Below are positions 7,775-14,684 of a stretch of 15,717 nucleotides of DNA, in pieces. The position numbers and the translations under genes were made by a program. How positions within the stretch are numbered: position 1 is the stretch's first letter; each line of letters opens with the position of its first letter. The notes beneath the pieces were generated by a model, which worked only from the letters and a program-made list of their open reading frames with translations, did not search any database and had not been told where the DNA came from. This stretch comes from JALYUA01 sp038229875 (GTDB lineage Bacteria > Acidobacteriota > Thermoanaerobaculia > UBA5066 > Gp7-AA6): NCBI GenBank assembly GCA_038229875.1, contig JBBROA010000096.1, positions 1-15,717 on the forward strand. Direction: 5' to 3'.

Positions 7775-9498
7775 ATCGCCGCAAGCTCCCTTCGCAGGTC
7801 GCGCACCGCTTCCAACGCTCCGTCCTTCGGCGTGAGCCGAACCTTCTTGTCACTCCGGCTGACGATCTCGACGTTTCCGTCCTTCAACGCTCGTCCGCCG
7901 ACGTTGACCCGGATCGGAAAGCCGAGGAGGTCCGCGTCCTTGAACTTGACGCCCGGTCTTTCGTCCCGGTCGTCGTAGAAGACCTCTATCCCGTCGGAGA
8001 GGAGGGCCTCGTAAAGGCCGTCCGCCGCCGCGCGCGTCGCTTCGTCCGTGGGATTCAAGGAGACAACCTCGACCTCAAACGGCGCGAGCGCGAGCGGCCA
8101 GACGATCCCGTCGGCGTCGTGGTGCTGCTCGATCGCCGCCGCCATCGTCCGGCCGACCCCGATCCCGTAGGTCCCCATCACGGCGGGACGCGTCTCGCCC
8201 TTCTCGTCCGTGAATTCGCATTTCATCGTCGTCGAATACTTCGACCCGAGCTTGAAGATGTGCCCGACCTCGATCCCGCGCGCGATCTCGAGAGGCTGTC
8301 CGCAGCGCGGGCATGGGTCGCCCGCGCGGGCCTGCGCGATCACGCCCCACTCCGTCACCCGCGCGTCGCGGTCCATCGCAAACCCTCGGACGTGCCAGTC
8401 CCGGCGTCCCGCTCCGGTCACGGCGTTGACGGCGCCGCGCACCGACTCGTCGGCGATGACCCGCATGTCTTTCGGAAGCATGTGGGGGCCCACGAAGCCC
8501 ACGGGCGCGCCGGTTGCCGGCTCGACCTTCTCCTCCGCCGCGAGGGCGAGATGATCGACGCCGAGCGCGTTCTTCAATGCGATCTCGTTTGCGTCGAGGT
8601 CGCCGCGCAGAAGAGCGACGACGAATCCCTTGTCCGTCTCGTAGACGAGGCACTTGATCATTCGCGGCGCGGTGATCTTCAGAAACTCCACGACCGAGTC
8701 GATGCCGCCGCGGCCGGGAGTCTCGACCTCCTGGAGGCCGGTCACCGTTTCGTCCTCCCAAGGCACAGGCCTCGGACCGGTGCGGGCCTTCTCGAGGTTC
8801 GCGCCGTATCCGCAGGCCGGGCACCGAACGACGGCGTCTTCCCCCGTCGACGCGAGGACCATGAACTCCTGGGAGGCGCTGCCGCCGATCGCGCCGGAAT
8901 CCGCGTCGACGATGGTGAAGTCGAGCCCGCACCGTTCAAAGATGCGCCGGTACGCCGCGTCCTGCGCGCGATAAGAGCGGTCGAGTCCTTCGGCGTCCGC
9001 GTCGAAGGAGTAGCCGTCGTACATCAGGAACTCGCGGCCGCGCATCAGCCCGAACCGCGGCCGGATCTCGTCGCGAAACTTCGTCCGGATCTGGTAGAGC
9101 GTGACGGGAAGCTGTCGGTAGGACGTCACACCCGCCCGGACCATCGACGTCACCGCTTCCTCGGCGGTCGGGGCGAGGCAATACTCGCCTCCCTTGCGAT
9201 CGGTCAGGTGGAACAGGATTTCTTCGGCCGCATAGCGGGTCCAGCGTCCGCTTTCTTCCCAGAGCTCCCTCGGCTGCAGGATCGGCAGCTCGACCTCGAG
9301 GGCGCCGGCGCGGTCCATCTCCTCCCGGACGATCTTCTCCGCCTTGCGGTGCGCCTTCAATCCGAGCGGGGTGAGCGCGTAGATCCCGGCGCTGACCCGG
9401 CGGAGCATCCCCGCCCGCGTCAAAAGGACGTGGGAGACGGCCTCCGCGTCGGCCGGCACTTCGCGGACGGTTTGCAGAAAAAAACGGGACCAACGCAT
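7771..9498 (-). CDS. proS: Prolyl-tRNA synthetase, bacterial type with insertion domain
   Basis: A 575-aa class II aminoacyl-tRNA synthetase that charges tRNA-Pro; E. coli ProS is 572 aa. The start MRWSRFFLQTVREVPADAE at 9498 matches the family start; an extra 11 codons upstream (to 9531) would run into repeat sequence and are rejected. Motif 1 lies around RRVSAGIYALTPLG and GALEVELPILQP, motif 2 is RTKFRDEIRPRFGLMRGREF, and motif 3 is YGIGVGRTMAAAIEQHH. Between motifs 2 and 3 lies the long insertion (editing) domain, with CPAC and CPRC pairs. The C-terminal anticodon-binding domain starts near PFEVEVVSL. No Shine-Dalgarno is seen; TATCTT lies 11 bases before the ATG. Confidence 0.97.
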   Translation of the reverse strand: MRWSRFFLQTVREVPADAEAVSHVLLTRAGMLRRVSAGIYALTPLGLKAHRKAEKIVREEMDRAGALEVELPILQPRELWEESGRWTRYAAEEILFHLTDRKGGEYCLAPTAEEAVTSMVRAGVTSYRQLPVTLYQIRTKFRDEIRPRFGLMRGREFLMYDGYSFDADAEGLDRSYRAQDAAYRRIFERCGLDFTIVDADSGAIGGSASQEFMVLASTGEDAVVRCPACGYGANLEKARTGPRPVPWEDETVTGLQEVETPGRGGIDSVVEFLKITAPRMIKCLVYETDKGFVVALLRGDLDANEIALKNALGVDHLALAAEEKVEPATGAPVGFVGPHMLPKDMRVIADESVRGAVNAVTGAGRRDWHVRGFAMDRDARVTEWGVIAQARAGDPCPRCGQPLEIARGIEVGHIFKLGSKYSTTMKCEFTDEKGETRPAVMGTYGIGVGRTMAAAIEQHHDADGIVWPLALAPFEVEVVSLNPTDEATRAAADGLYEALLSDGIEVFYDDRDERPGVKFKDADLLGFPIRVNVGGRALKDGNVEIVSRSDKKVRLTPKDGALEAVRDLRRELAAI

Positions 9499-9518
9499 TG
9501 GAAGTTGTGAAGATATCA

Positions 9519-9569
9519 GCCGAGCGACCAACGGGAGCGAGACGGCCGCGGTACTCCGCGGTCAACTCG
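9519..9569 (-). repeat. Dispersed intergenic repeat, copy 1
   Basis: On the plus strand it begins GCCGAGCGACCAACGGGAGC and ends GGTCAACTCG. In the middle is CCGCGGTACTCCGCGG, a perfect 6-bp stem with a 4-base loop. It is nearly identical to copies at 9633-9684 and 12514-12563. It sits just upstream of proS and downstream of the TPR gene, in the same orientation relative to transcription as the other copies. The strand is given as that of the flanking genes. Confidence 0.8.
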
Positions 9570-9580
9570 AATCGGGAATC

Positions 9581-9608
9581 GGGACGGGAGGGGTTAGGGG
9601 TGAGGGGT
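9581..9608 (+). repeat. G-run tract with G-quadruplex potential
   Basis: Five runs of three or four G on the plus strand (GGG, GGG, GGGG, GGGG, GGGG) with loops of 1-3 bases, including two GGGGTTA units separated by a GGGGTGA unit. A preceding stretch repeats AATCGGG twice (9569-9583). The pattern fits an intramolecular G-quadruplex on the strand that is template for the flanking minus-strand genes. It lies between the two repeat copies. Whether it folds in the cell is unknown. Confidence 0.55.
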
Positions 9609-9632
9609 TAGGCGGACGACTGGGGGCCGGGA

Positions 9633-9684
9633 GCCGAGCGACCAACGGAAGCGAGATGGCCCGCGGTAATCCGCGGTCAAGTCG
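9633..9684 (-). repeat. Dispersed intergenic repeat, copy 2
   Basis: It begins GCCGAGCGACCAACGGAAGC on the plus strand and ends GGTCAAGTCG, with the central hairpin CCGCGGTAATCCGCGG. It differs from copy 1 at about five positions, including a one-base insertion before the hairpin. The stem bases are unchanged while the loop changes (TACT to TAAT), which is compatible with selection on the hairpin. It abuts the TGA stop of the TPR gene at 9685-9687, so in the transcript it would form a hairpin a few bases after the stop. Confidence 0.8.
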
Positions 9685-11553
9685 TCAGGCCTTCCGCCTC
9701 ACAGCCCCGTTCGCCGCGGACACTTCCTTCTTCTTGCTGCCGAACTTCTCGATGAGCCGCATGTTCGAGCGGACCTGCTGGAGCATGCGGTCTTCGAGCG
9801 CCCCTCCCCTCGCGACGGTCTTGCCGCGGGTGAAGGCCGCCTTGGCTTCGTCGGGCCGCCCCGCGGCCAGATACGCCATTCCGAGGTGGTGGAACGTGGT
9901 CGGCTGAGCGGCGCGCTCGCTCGACTTGCGGAGGCAATCGATCGCCCGCTCGAATTCGTTGCGCTTGTAGTGCACCCATCCGAGCGCCGCGAGCGGATAG
10001 GGCTTCAGCTCGTCGGGCGCGGCGGAAAGCGCGCGGCCCGCGTAATCGAGCGCCGAGTCGAGGTCCTCGCCCGAGTCCGCGAGCGCGGTCGCGAGCTCGT
10101 AATAACCGATCGCCTGCGAGGTCTTCGCCGGATGGCTCTCCAGGAACTCCCGGACGAACTGCGTCGCTTCGGCGGTCTTTCCCTCGGCCCGCAGCGCCTC
10201 GGCGAGAGTGGAGCACGCCGCCGCCGCGACGACGTCTTCGGGGTCGGACGCGAGCACCGCGCGGCATGCCGTGATCGCTTCCGACCAGAGGCCGAGCGAC
10301 GCGGAGAGAAGCGCGAAAGAGATCCGGATCGTGGAATTGCCGGGCTCCGCGTCGAGAGCCTTGCGGTACAGCAAGTGCGCCGTCCGCAGGGAGCCGAGCG
10401 TGACCGCCTCTTCCGCCTGGCGGTACGCATCCCCCCCGGGGCCGCTCACGCGCGGCAGCGAGTACCGCCGCCGGCGCTCGAGCAGACGCACGGCTTCCTG
10501 GTACTCGAGCCGCTTGGGGTTTTTCTCGAGCGCCTGCTGGAAACAGTCGAGCGCGCGCTTCGTCCAGTTCTTTTCGAGGTAGCAGAGACCGAGCTGAAAC
10601 ACCGCCTCCTCCGAGTCCGGCTGGTCCCGGTGCGCCTCCTCGAAGACCGCGATGGCGCGGTTCAGCTCGCCCTTCTCCCGCAGGACCGTCCCAAGGAGGA
10701 CCTGGGCGGAGATGACCGGCGCGGCCTCGATCGCGCGGCGCAATTCCCGCTCGGCCTCGTTCCACCGCGATCCGTTCGCGTAGAGCGCGCCGAGCGCGAA
10801 GTGCGGGAGGAATGCGTCGGGTTTCCGCTCGATGGCGCGCCTCAACAGGGACTCGGCGTTTACCGCGTCCCCGTCTTCCGATGCCGCGATTCCGGAATAG
10901 ACGAGTGACTCGAAGTGGCTCGGATCGACGGCGAGAATGCGCTTGAAGAAGACGGCCGCGCGCTTCAAGTCCCCTCCCGAGAAATAGGTCTCCGCGAGGT
11001 AGAAGGCGAGCTCCACGTTCTGCCGGTCAGACCGGGAGAGCTCCTCGAGCGCTTTCACCCCCCGGTCGGAGTCGAGCGCGAGGATCGCGAACTCGGCCTC
11101 GCGGAGCCGGCGGATGAATCCTTCCCGGTCGAGGCCGGCGTAACCGGCCACGATGCGGTCGCGGCGCTCGAGAAAGCGATCCTTCTTCTCGACCGCCTGC
11201 ATCCGCTCGTCCATCTTGGTTTCCCAGAGGTCCAGCACTTCTTCCGACCGGACGGCTCCCGAGCGCTCGAGCGTCTCCTGGAGCGCGAGGATCCCGGTGT
11301 GCGCCACGAACAGGTTCTTCTCGAGGTTGCCGACCGACTCGAGCAGGGTCTTCAGCGCCTCCGCCGTTCGCTTGACCACGTCCTCCAGAGTCGAGATGCG
11401 CTCCAGCAGGTGCTCGTCGAACGGGATCTCTTCGGCGGGCTCCCCCGCCTCGTCGATCACACCGACGCCCGAGAGCACCAGCAGCTTCGAGTGGCAGCGC
11501 TCGCAGAACTCCTCGTCGTCCCGGTTCTTCAGCCCGCAGACCTGGCAGAACAT
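9685..11553 (-). CDS. Zinc-ribbon, coiled-coil and TPR protein, function unknown
   Basis: A 622-aa protein without signal peptide or membrane helix, so probably cytoplasmic. Residues 3-20 form a zinc ribbon with CX2C-X10-CX2C (Cys3, 6, 17, 20). Residues about 50-150 are charged and heptad-like (LLERISTLEDVVKRTAEAL and onward), suggesting a coiled coil. Two TPR blocks follow, about 180-350 and 375-600, with typical units such as AFYLAETYFSGGDLKRA and HLGMAYLAAGRPDEAKAAF. A basic, Arg-rich and Pro/Gly linker separates the blocks. The C-terminus ends in a Lys-rich tail. TPR arrays bind protein partners, so a scaffold role is likely, but the partner is unknown. It follows hbd by 23 bases on the same strand. 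No Shine-Dalgarno is clear; the start is fixed by the zinc ribbon at the extreme N-terminus. Confidence 0.88.
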   Translation of the reverse strand: MFCQVCGLKNRDDEEFCERCHSKLLVLSGVGVIDEAGEPAEEIPFDEHLLERISTLEDVVKRTAEALKTLLESVGNLEKNLFVAHTGILALQETLERSGAVRSEEVLDLWETKMDERMQAVEKKDRFLERRDRIVAGYAGLDREGFIRRLREAEFAILALDSDRGVKALEELSRSDRQNVELAFYLAETYFSGGDLKRAAVFFKRILAVDPSHFESLVYSGIAASEDGDAVNAESLLRRAIERKPDAFLPHFALGALYANGSRWNEAERELRRAIEAAPVISAQVLLGTVLREKGELNRAIAVFEEAHRDQPDSEEAVFQLGLCYLEKNWTKRALDCFQQALEKNPKRLEYQEAVRLLERRRRYSLPRVSGPGGDAYRQAEEAVTLGSLRTAHLLYRKALDAEPGNSTIRISFALLSASLGLWSEAITACRAVLASDPEDVVAAAACSTLAEALRAEGKTAEATQFVREFLESHPAKTSQAIGYYELATALADSGEDLDSALDYAGRALSAAPDELKPYPLAALGWVHYKRNEFERAIDCLRKSSERAAQPTTFHHLGMAYLAAGRPDEAKAAFTRGKTVARGGALEDRMLQQVRSNMRLIEKFGSKKKEVSAANGAVRRKA

Positions 11554-11588
11554 GATCAGATCTCAGCTCTCAGCCGTCAGCTCTGAGC
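11554..11588. repeat. Imperfect 7-base tandem repeat at the hbd/TPR junction
   Basis: Five 7-base units on the plus strand: GATCAGA, TCTCAGC, TCTCAGC, CGTCAGC, TCTGAGC. The array fills the 23-base gap between the two minus-strand genes and reaches 12 bases into the 3' end of hbd, including its stop codon (11577-11579). It replaces the place where a ribosome binding site for the TPR gene would be expected. Slippage here would alter the gap and the last codons of hbd. Confidence 0.6.
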
Positions 11589-12464
11589 CGTTCCGGACGC
11601 CGCGGCGGGAACCGACGGGTACTCATAGAAGCCCCGGCCGGACTTGCGTCCGAGCCAGCCCGCGTCGACCATCTTCACGAGGAGCGGACTCGGGCGGTAG
11701 CGCGGGTCGCCGAAACCGTTCTGAAGGACGCGCAGGATCGAGAGGCACGTGTCGAGACCGATAAAGTCCGCCAGTGTGAGCGGCCCCATCGGGTGGTTCA
11801 TGCCGAGCTTCATGATCGTGTCGATCGCCTCCCGGGTCGCGACGCCTTCGCGCAACGCCTCGATCGCCTCGTTGATCATGGGCATCAGCACGCGGTTGGA
11901 GACGAAGCCCGGGTCGTCGTTGCAAAACACCGGGGTCTTCCCGAGGCGCCGCGCGAGCGACTCGACGGCCGTCGCGGTCTCGTCCGAGGTAGCGATCCCC
12001 CGGATGACCTCGACGAGGGCCATGACGGGGACCGGGTTCATGAAGTGCATGCCGATCACGCGGTCCGGACGCCCCGTCACGGCCGCCAGGCGCGTGATCG
12101 AGATCGAAGACGTGTTCGAGGCGAAGATCGTTCGAACGCCGCAGAGGCCGTCGAGCTTCCGGAAGAGCTCGACCTTGGCCGGCTCGCTCTCGACGATCGC
12201 TTCGATCACCAGGTCCGCGCCGGCGGCCGACTGAAGGTCTGTCGTTTCCTTTAGCCGCGCGAGCGCCGCCGATTTTTCGTCGGGGGTTCTCTTCCCCCTG
12301 GCGATCTCCCGGTCGAAGTTTTTTTCTATCGTTCCGCGCGCGCGGCGGACGAACGACTCCTCCACGTCGGCGAGGGTGACGTCGATGCCCGCGGCGGAGG
12401 CGACGTGGGCAATGCCGGCGCCCATCTGTCCCGCGCCGATGACCGCCAGGGTCCGGATGTCCAT
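11577..12464 (-). CDS. hbd: 3-hydroxybutyryl-CoA (3-hydroxyacyl-CoA) dehydrogenase
   Basis: A 295-aa NAD(P)-dependent dehydrogenase interconverting 3-hydroxyacyl-CoA and acetoacetyl-type 3-ketoacyl-CoA, in beta-oxidation, butyrate or polyhydroxyalkanoate routes. The Rossmann motif GAGQMGAG is at 10-17 and an acidic LADVEE follows the second strand. The active site is complete by family comparison: SNTSS (116-120), His140 in MHFMNPVPVM, Glu152 in VEVIRG, and Asn190 in DDPGFVSNR. The C-terminal domain has GMNHPMGPLTLADFIGLD and ends near GRGFYEYP, with a short Ala/Ser tail. It is of Hbd size, without a fused enoyl-CoA hydratase. ATG at 12464 is well placed; TAGAGT lies 8 bases upstream and no Shine-Dalgarno is seen. 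No thiolase or crotonase lies nearby, so the pathway is open. Confidence 0.94.
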   Translation of the reverse strand: MDIRTLAVIGAGQMGAGIAHVASAAGIDVTLADVEESFVRRARGTIEKNFDREIARGKRTPDEKSAALARLKETTDLQSAAGADLVIEAIVESEPAKVELFRKLDGLCGVRTIFASNTSSISITRLAAVTGRPDRVIGMHFMNPVPVMALVEVIRGIATSDETATAVESLARRLGKTPVFCNDDPGFVSNRVLMPMINEAIEALREGVATREAIDTIMKLGMNHPMGPLTLADFIGLDTCLSILRVLQNGFGDPRYRPSPLLVKMVDAGWLGRKSGRGFYEYPSVPAAASGTAQS

Positions 12465-12513
12465 GAACGCTGACTCTATGGCGGAGAGCCGGCCCCGCGC
12501 AAAGGGCGAGCGA

Positions 12514-12563
12514 GCCGAGCGACACCGGGAGCGAGACGGCCGCGGTACTCCGCGGTGAACTCG
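12514..12563 (-). repeat. Dispersed intergenic repeat, copy 3
   Basis: It begins GCCGAGCGACACCGGGAGCG on the plus strand and ends GGTGAACTCG, with the same CCGCGGTACTCCGCGG hairpin as copy 1, nearly 3 kb away. It lies between the bactofilin-like gene (stop at 12587) and hbd (start at 12464), in the same orientation relative to transcription as the other copies. The rest of this 122-base gap holds only the hbd upstream region with TAGAGT at 12473-12478. Confidence 0.8.
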
Positions 12564-12586
12564 TTAGAAGCGCCCCGCCCCCGTCT

Positions 12587-13438
12587 TCAGGCGGGCAGCG
12601 CGACCCGGATCCTCGGCGTCCCGAAGCGGGATGAGAACGCGATCCCGACGGCGGCGATGGAAGCGGCGCTCCAGAGAACTCCTCCAATCAGGGGGACGAG
12701 GGACGCGGCGCCGAGAAGGGCGAAGCCGCACGCGAGCGCCGCGGGGCGTTTCGATGGGGCGACGTTCTTCAGAAGCTTCTGTCCGATGAGCAGGAAGAGG
12801 GCCGCCATTCCGAACACCTTCGCGCCGACCGCGAGCGCGGCAAACGCGAGCGCGATGGGAACGGACACGGAGGATGGCAGAAGAGCGAGCGCCGCGGCTG
12901 CGGCGAGGAAGAGCGTGAGAACGCCGAGCGCGCCCGCGAGCAGCGCGCCCGACCAGTCGCGCTCCGCCGACGCCGCCGCTCTCGCGAAGGGAGAACCGAA
13001 CCCCCACAGCAGAACGAGCGACGCGAGAAGCCAGCCGGAGAGCGCGATCAGCCGCAGTCCGTTTTCGACGAGGCCCCGGCCCGCGGGATCCCACGGGGCG
13101 CGGTGCATTTCCTCGAGGTAGAGCCGCAGGAGAGAGCCCGGCGTCGAGACGCGGCCGGAGACCGGCAGAACGCCGGGGGCGGTAGAGGAGATCGATGCGA
13201 TGTCTCCCCCGAAAACCGACAGGTTCCCGTCAACGGACCCTCCCGGGCCGAACCGGACCTGGCCTCCCCAGACGATCACGTTGCCTGAGACGCGCGAGTC
13301 GATCGTCACGTTGGAAAAAACCGCCGCGACGTTGCCGGACACCGGAGACGTGATGGCGAGGTCGCGCCCGACCGATGATCGGCGGTCGGCAACCGGAGGA
13401 GAGGAGAGCGCCGCGCTGACGAGGAAGGCGGCGATCAT
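12587..13438 (-). CDS. Bactofilin-like exported domain fused to a multi-pass membrane region
   Basis: A 283-aa protein starting at ATG 13438, which overlaps the upstream stop as ATGA. Residues 1-14 look like a signal or first anchor (MIAAFLVSAALSS). Residues about 28-80 have the repeating beta pattern of bactofilin-type polymer-forming domains: SPVSGNVAAVFSNVTI, SRVSGNVIVWGGQVRF, GSVDGNLSVFGGDI. Hydrophobic segments follow at about 128-149, 164-188, 191-221 and 233-269. The fold suggests a beta-solenoid patch, probably outside the cytoplasmic membrane, joined to a membrane domain. As third gene behind a sigma factor and an anti-sigma-like protein, it may be an envelope sensor or effector of that pair; this is inference. 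The same frame is open far upstream, but that part is a shadow of the anti-sigma gene. Confidence 0.8.
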   Translation of the reverse strand: MIAAFLVSAALSSPPVADRRSSVGRDLAITSPVSGNVAAVFSNVTIDSRVSGNVIVWGGQVRFGPGGSVDGNLSVFGGDIASISSTAPGVLPVSGRVSTPGSLLRLYLEEMHRAPWDPAGRGLVENGLRLIALSGWLLASLVLLWGFGSPFARAAASAERDWSGALLAGALGVLTLFLAAAAALALLPSSVSVPIALAFAALAVGAKVFGMAALFLLIGQKLLKNVAPSKRPAALACGFALLGAASLVPLIGGVLWSAASIAAVGIAFSSRFGTPRIRVALPA

Positions 13439-14016
13439 CCGCGGCGCGGGGAGCGTGCGAGCGCGCGCCGGAACGCGTAGGCGGCCGGAGCGAGGAGAAG
13501 CAGCGCGAGCGCACCGAGCGGCGCCTCGAGACGCGCAGCGGACGAGAGCCCCTCCCACGAGGCCGGAGCGGCAGCCAGGGCGTCGGAGGCGGCGCGGAAG
13601 AGCGCGCGGGCCAGGGCCGCGATCGGAGCCAGCGCCAAAAAGTCGAGCGCGGCCTGATCGCCCGCCGTCAAACGGGGAGTAGCCAGGAGAGCGAATCCGG
13701 CCGTGAAGACGAAGAGAGCCCCGCCTGCGGGGGCTCCCCAGATCCGGAGATCCCGCTTCTCGCGCGCCGAGAACGGCCGGATCCGCACGACCCGCGACGC
13801 CAGGTCTGGACCAGAGGCGGCGATCCCGGAACGCAGGCCTTCCGGTCCGGCCAGGGCCTCGAGCCTCGAAAGCAGGCCCCGGGCCTCCTTGATCGCGGCG
13901 GAGCAAGGCCCGCATCCGGAAGCGTGCAGGAGGGCGTCGCCCGCGAAGACGGGCTCTTCCCCGGCGGCAAGCGCCTCTGCATCAAGGGGTTCGAGGGGTC
14001 TGGGGCAATCGTTCAC
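13435..14016 (-). CDS. Anti-sigma factor-like zinc-finger membrane protein
   Basis: A 193-aa protein starting at GTG 14014-14016, overlapping the sigma factor stop as GTGA. The N-terminus carries His31-X3-Cys35-X2-Cys38 (HASGCGPC), the HX3CX2C core of zinc-binding anti-sigma (ZAS) domains, which normally bind and hold ECF sigma factors. A basic, cytoplasmic-type stretch (RVVRIRPFSAREKRDLR) precedes hydrophobic segments at about 93-113, 122-147 (weaker) and 165-183. Its position directly after an ECF sigma gene strongly supports the assignment. It is less typical in having a long hydrophobic C-terminal part rather than a single helix with a periplasmic domain. The protein could sense membrane stress, but the signal is unknown. 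Confidence 0.82.
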   Translation of the reverse strand: MNDCPRPLEPLDAEALAAGEEPVFAGDALLHASGCGPCSAAIKEARGLLSRLEALAGPEGLRSGIAASGPDLASRVVRIRPFSAREKRDLRIWGAPAGGALFVFTAGFALLATPRLTAGDQAALDFLALAPIAALARALFRAASDALAAAPASWEGLSSAARLEAPLGALALLLLAPAAYAFRRALARSPRRG

Positions 14017-14609
14017 GAGAGTTCTCCTGCCAGCCTGTCCTTCAATACGGCTCTCGCCCGAAAGAGTTTGTTTTTCACCGTCCCGAGAGGCATCCCCTTC
14101 AACTCCGCGATCTCTTCATACGACAGACCGGTGAAATGTCTCAGCCCGATCAGCTCCCGGAACTCCTCGGGGAGGCCCTGGATCGCCCGGGCGATGGCGT
14201 CCCCCCGCTCGGTGTTCCGAAGGATTGCATAGGGATCCAGGTCTGAACTCTTGTACTCCGGCGAGGACAGCGACTGCCCGTCCGGGTCCCGCACCTCCAG
14301 CGGGACCGTCCGGGGACGCCGCTTGCGCAGGTGATCGATCGCCGCGTTTCCCGCGATCCGGAAGAGCCACGTCGAGAACTTGTACTCCGGGTTGTACCGG
14401 TCGAGCGCCTGAAAAACCTTCACGAAGATCTCCTGGGAGAGGTCGAGGGCGTCGTCGCGGTTCCCGACCATGCGGGCCACGTGGGAAATCACACGCGCCT
14501 GGTACCGGCGGACTAAGACCTCGAAGAGAGGCTCGTCGCCGGCGAGAATGCGCTGCACGATCTCGCCGTCGGCGAGAGAGTTGTCTTCTTCGGCGGATCT
14601 GGCGTTCAA
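14013..14609 (-). CDS. RNA polymerase ECF sigma factor (sigma70 family)
   Basis: A 198-aa sigma factor with only regions 2 and 4. Region 2 is about residues 25-97: LFEVLVRRYQARV, DALDLSQEIFVKVFQALDRY, then the -10-reading part FSTWLFRIAGNAAIDHLRKR. Region 4 is about 143-195, with GLPEEFRELIGLRHF and the helix-turn-helix GLSYEEIAELKGMPLGTVKN. The start is uncertain: TTG at 14607-14609 is chosen because no ATG or GTG lies between the divergent gdh and region 2, and it gives a normal N-terminus (LADGEIVQRILAGDE). No Shine-Dalgarno precedes it. A TAGAAT hexamer on the same strand (14657-14662) would give a leader of about 40 bases. It heads a three-gene unit with its probable anti-sigma factor and a bactofilin-like protein, and such units are often self-activated. 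Confidence 0.93.
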   Translation of the reverse strand: MNARSAEEDNSLADGEIVQRILAGDEPLFEVLVRRYQARVISHVARMVGNRDDALDLSQEIFVKVFQALDRYNPEYKFSTWLFRIAGNAAIDHLRKRRPRTVPLEVRDPDGQSLSSPEYKSSDLDPYAILRNTERGDAIARAIQGLPEEFRELIGLRHFTGLSYEEIAELKGMPLGTVKNKLFRARAVLKDRLAGELS

Positions 14610-14667
14610 CGGGTTGGGAGGGTCTGCCGGGATCGATGCGCTACAATTCCGCCCCCATTCTATTGAA

Positions 14668-14682
14668 CGGGCACGCTGCCCG
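14668..14682 (+). promoter_or_regulatory. Perfect inverted repeat just before the gdh ribosome binding site
   Basis: CGGGCA and TGCCCG form a 6-bp stem with a CGC loop. It ends two bases before the Shine-Dalgarno GAGGAG (14685-14690). In RNA it would be a short stable hairpin next to the ribosome site; in DNA it could be an operator. Either is inference. Confidence 0.4.
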
Positions 14683-14684
14683 GC

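Larger units (their letters stand above)
9499..9684. other. Repeat-rich intergenic region between the TPR gene and proS
   Basis: The longest gene-free stretch of the window (186 bases). From low to high coordinate it holds the short proS upstream region with a TATCTT hexamer (9510-9515), repeat copy 1, a G-run tract (9574-9612), and repeat copy 2, which ends directly at the stop codon of the TPR gene. No ORF or RNA gene is recognisable. Confidence 0.75.

Noticed and set aside
5457..9510. Long frames opposite or out of phase with maeB and proS (5457-7172 minus, 6287-7978 plus, 7762-9510 plus)
   Set aside because: All overlap well-identified enzymes and have Arg-rich, domain-free translations.
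9519..9684. Two repeat copies considered as a CRISPR array
   Set aside because: Only two local copies, the 63-base interval is a G-run tract and not a unique spacer, a third copy lies nearly 3 kb away, and no cas genes are present.
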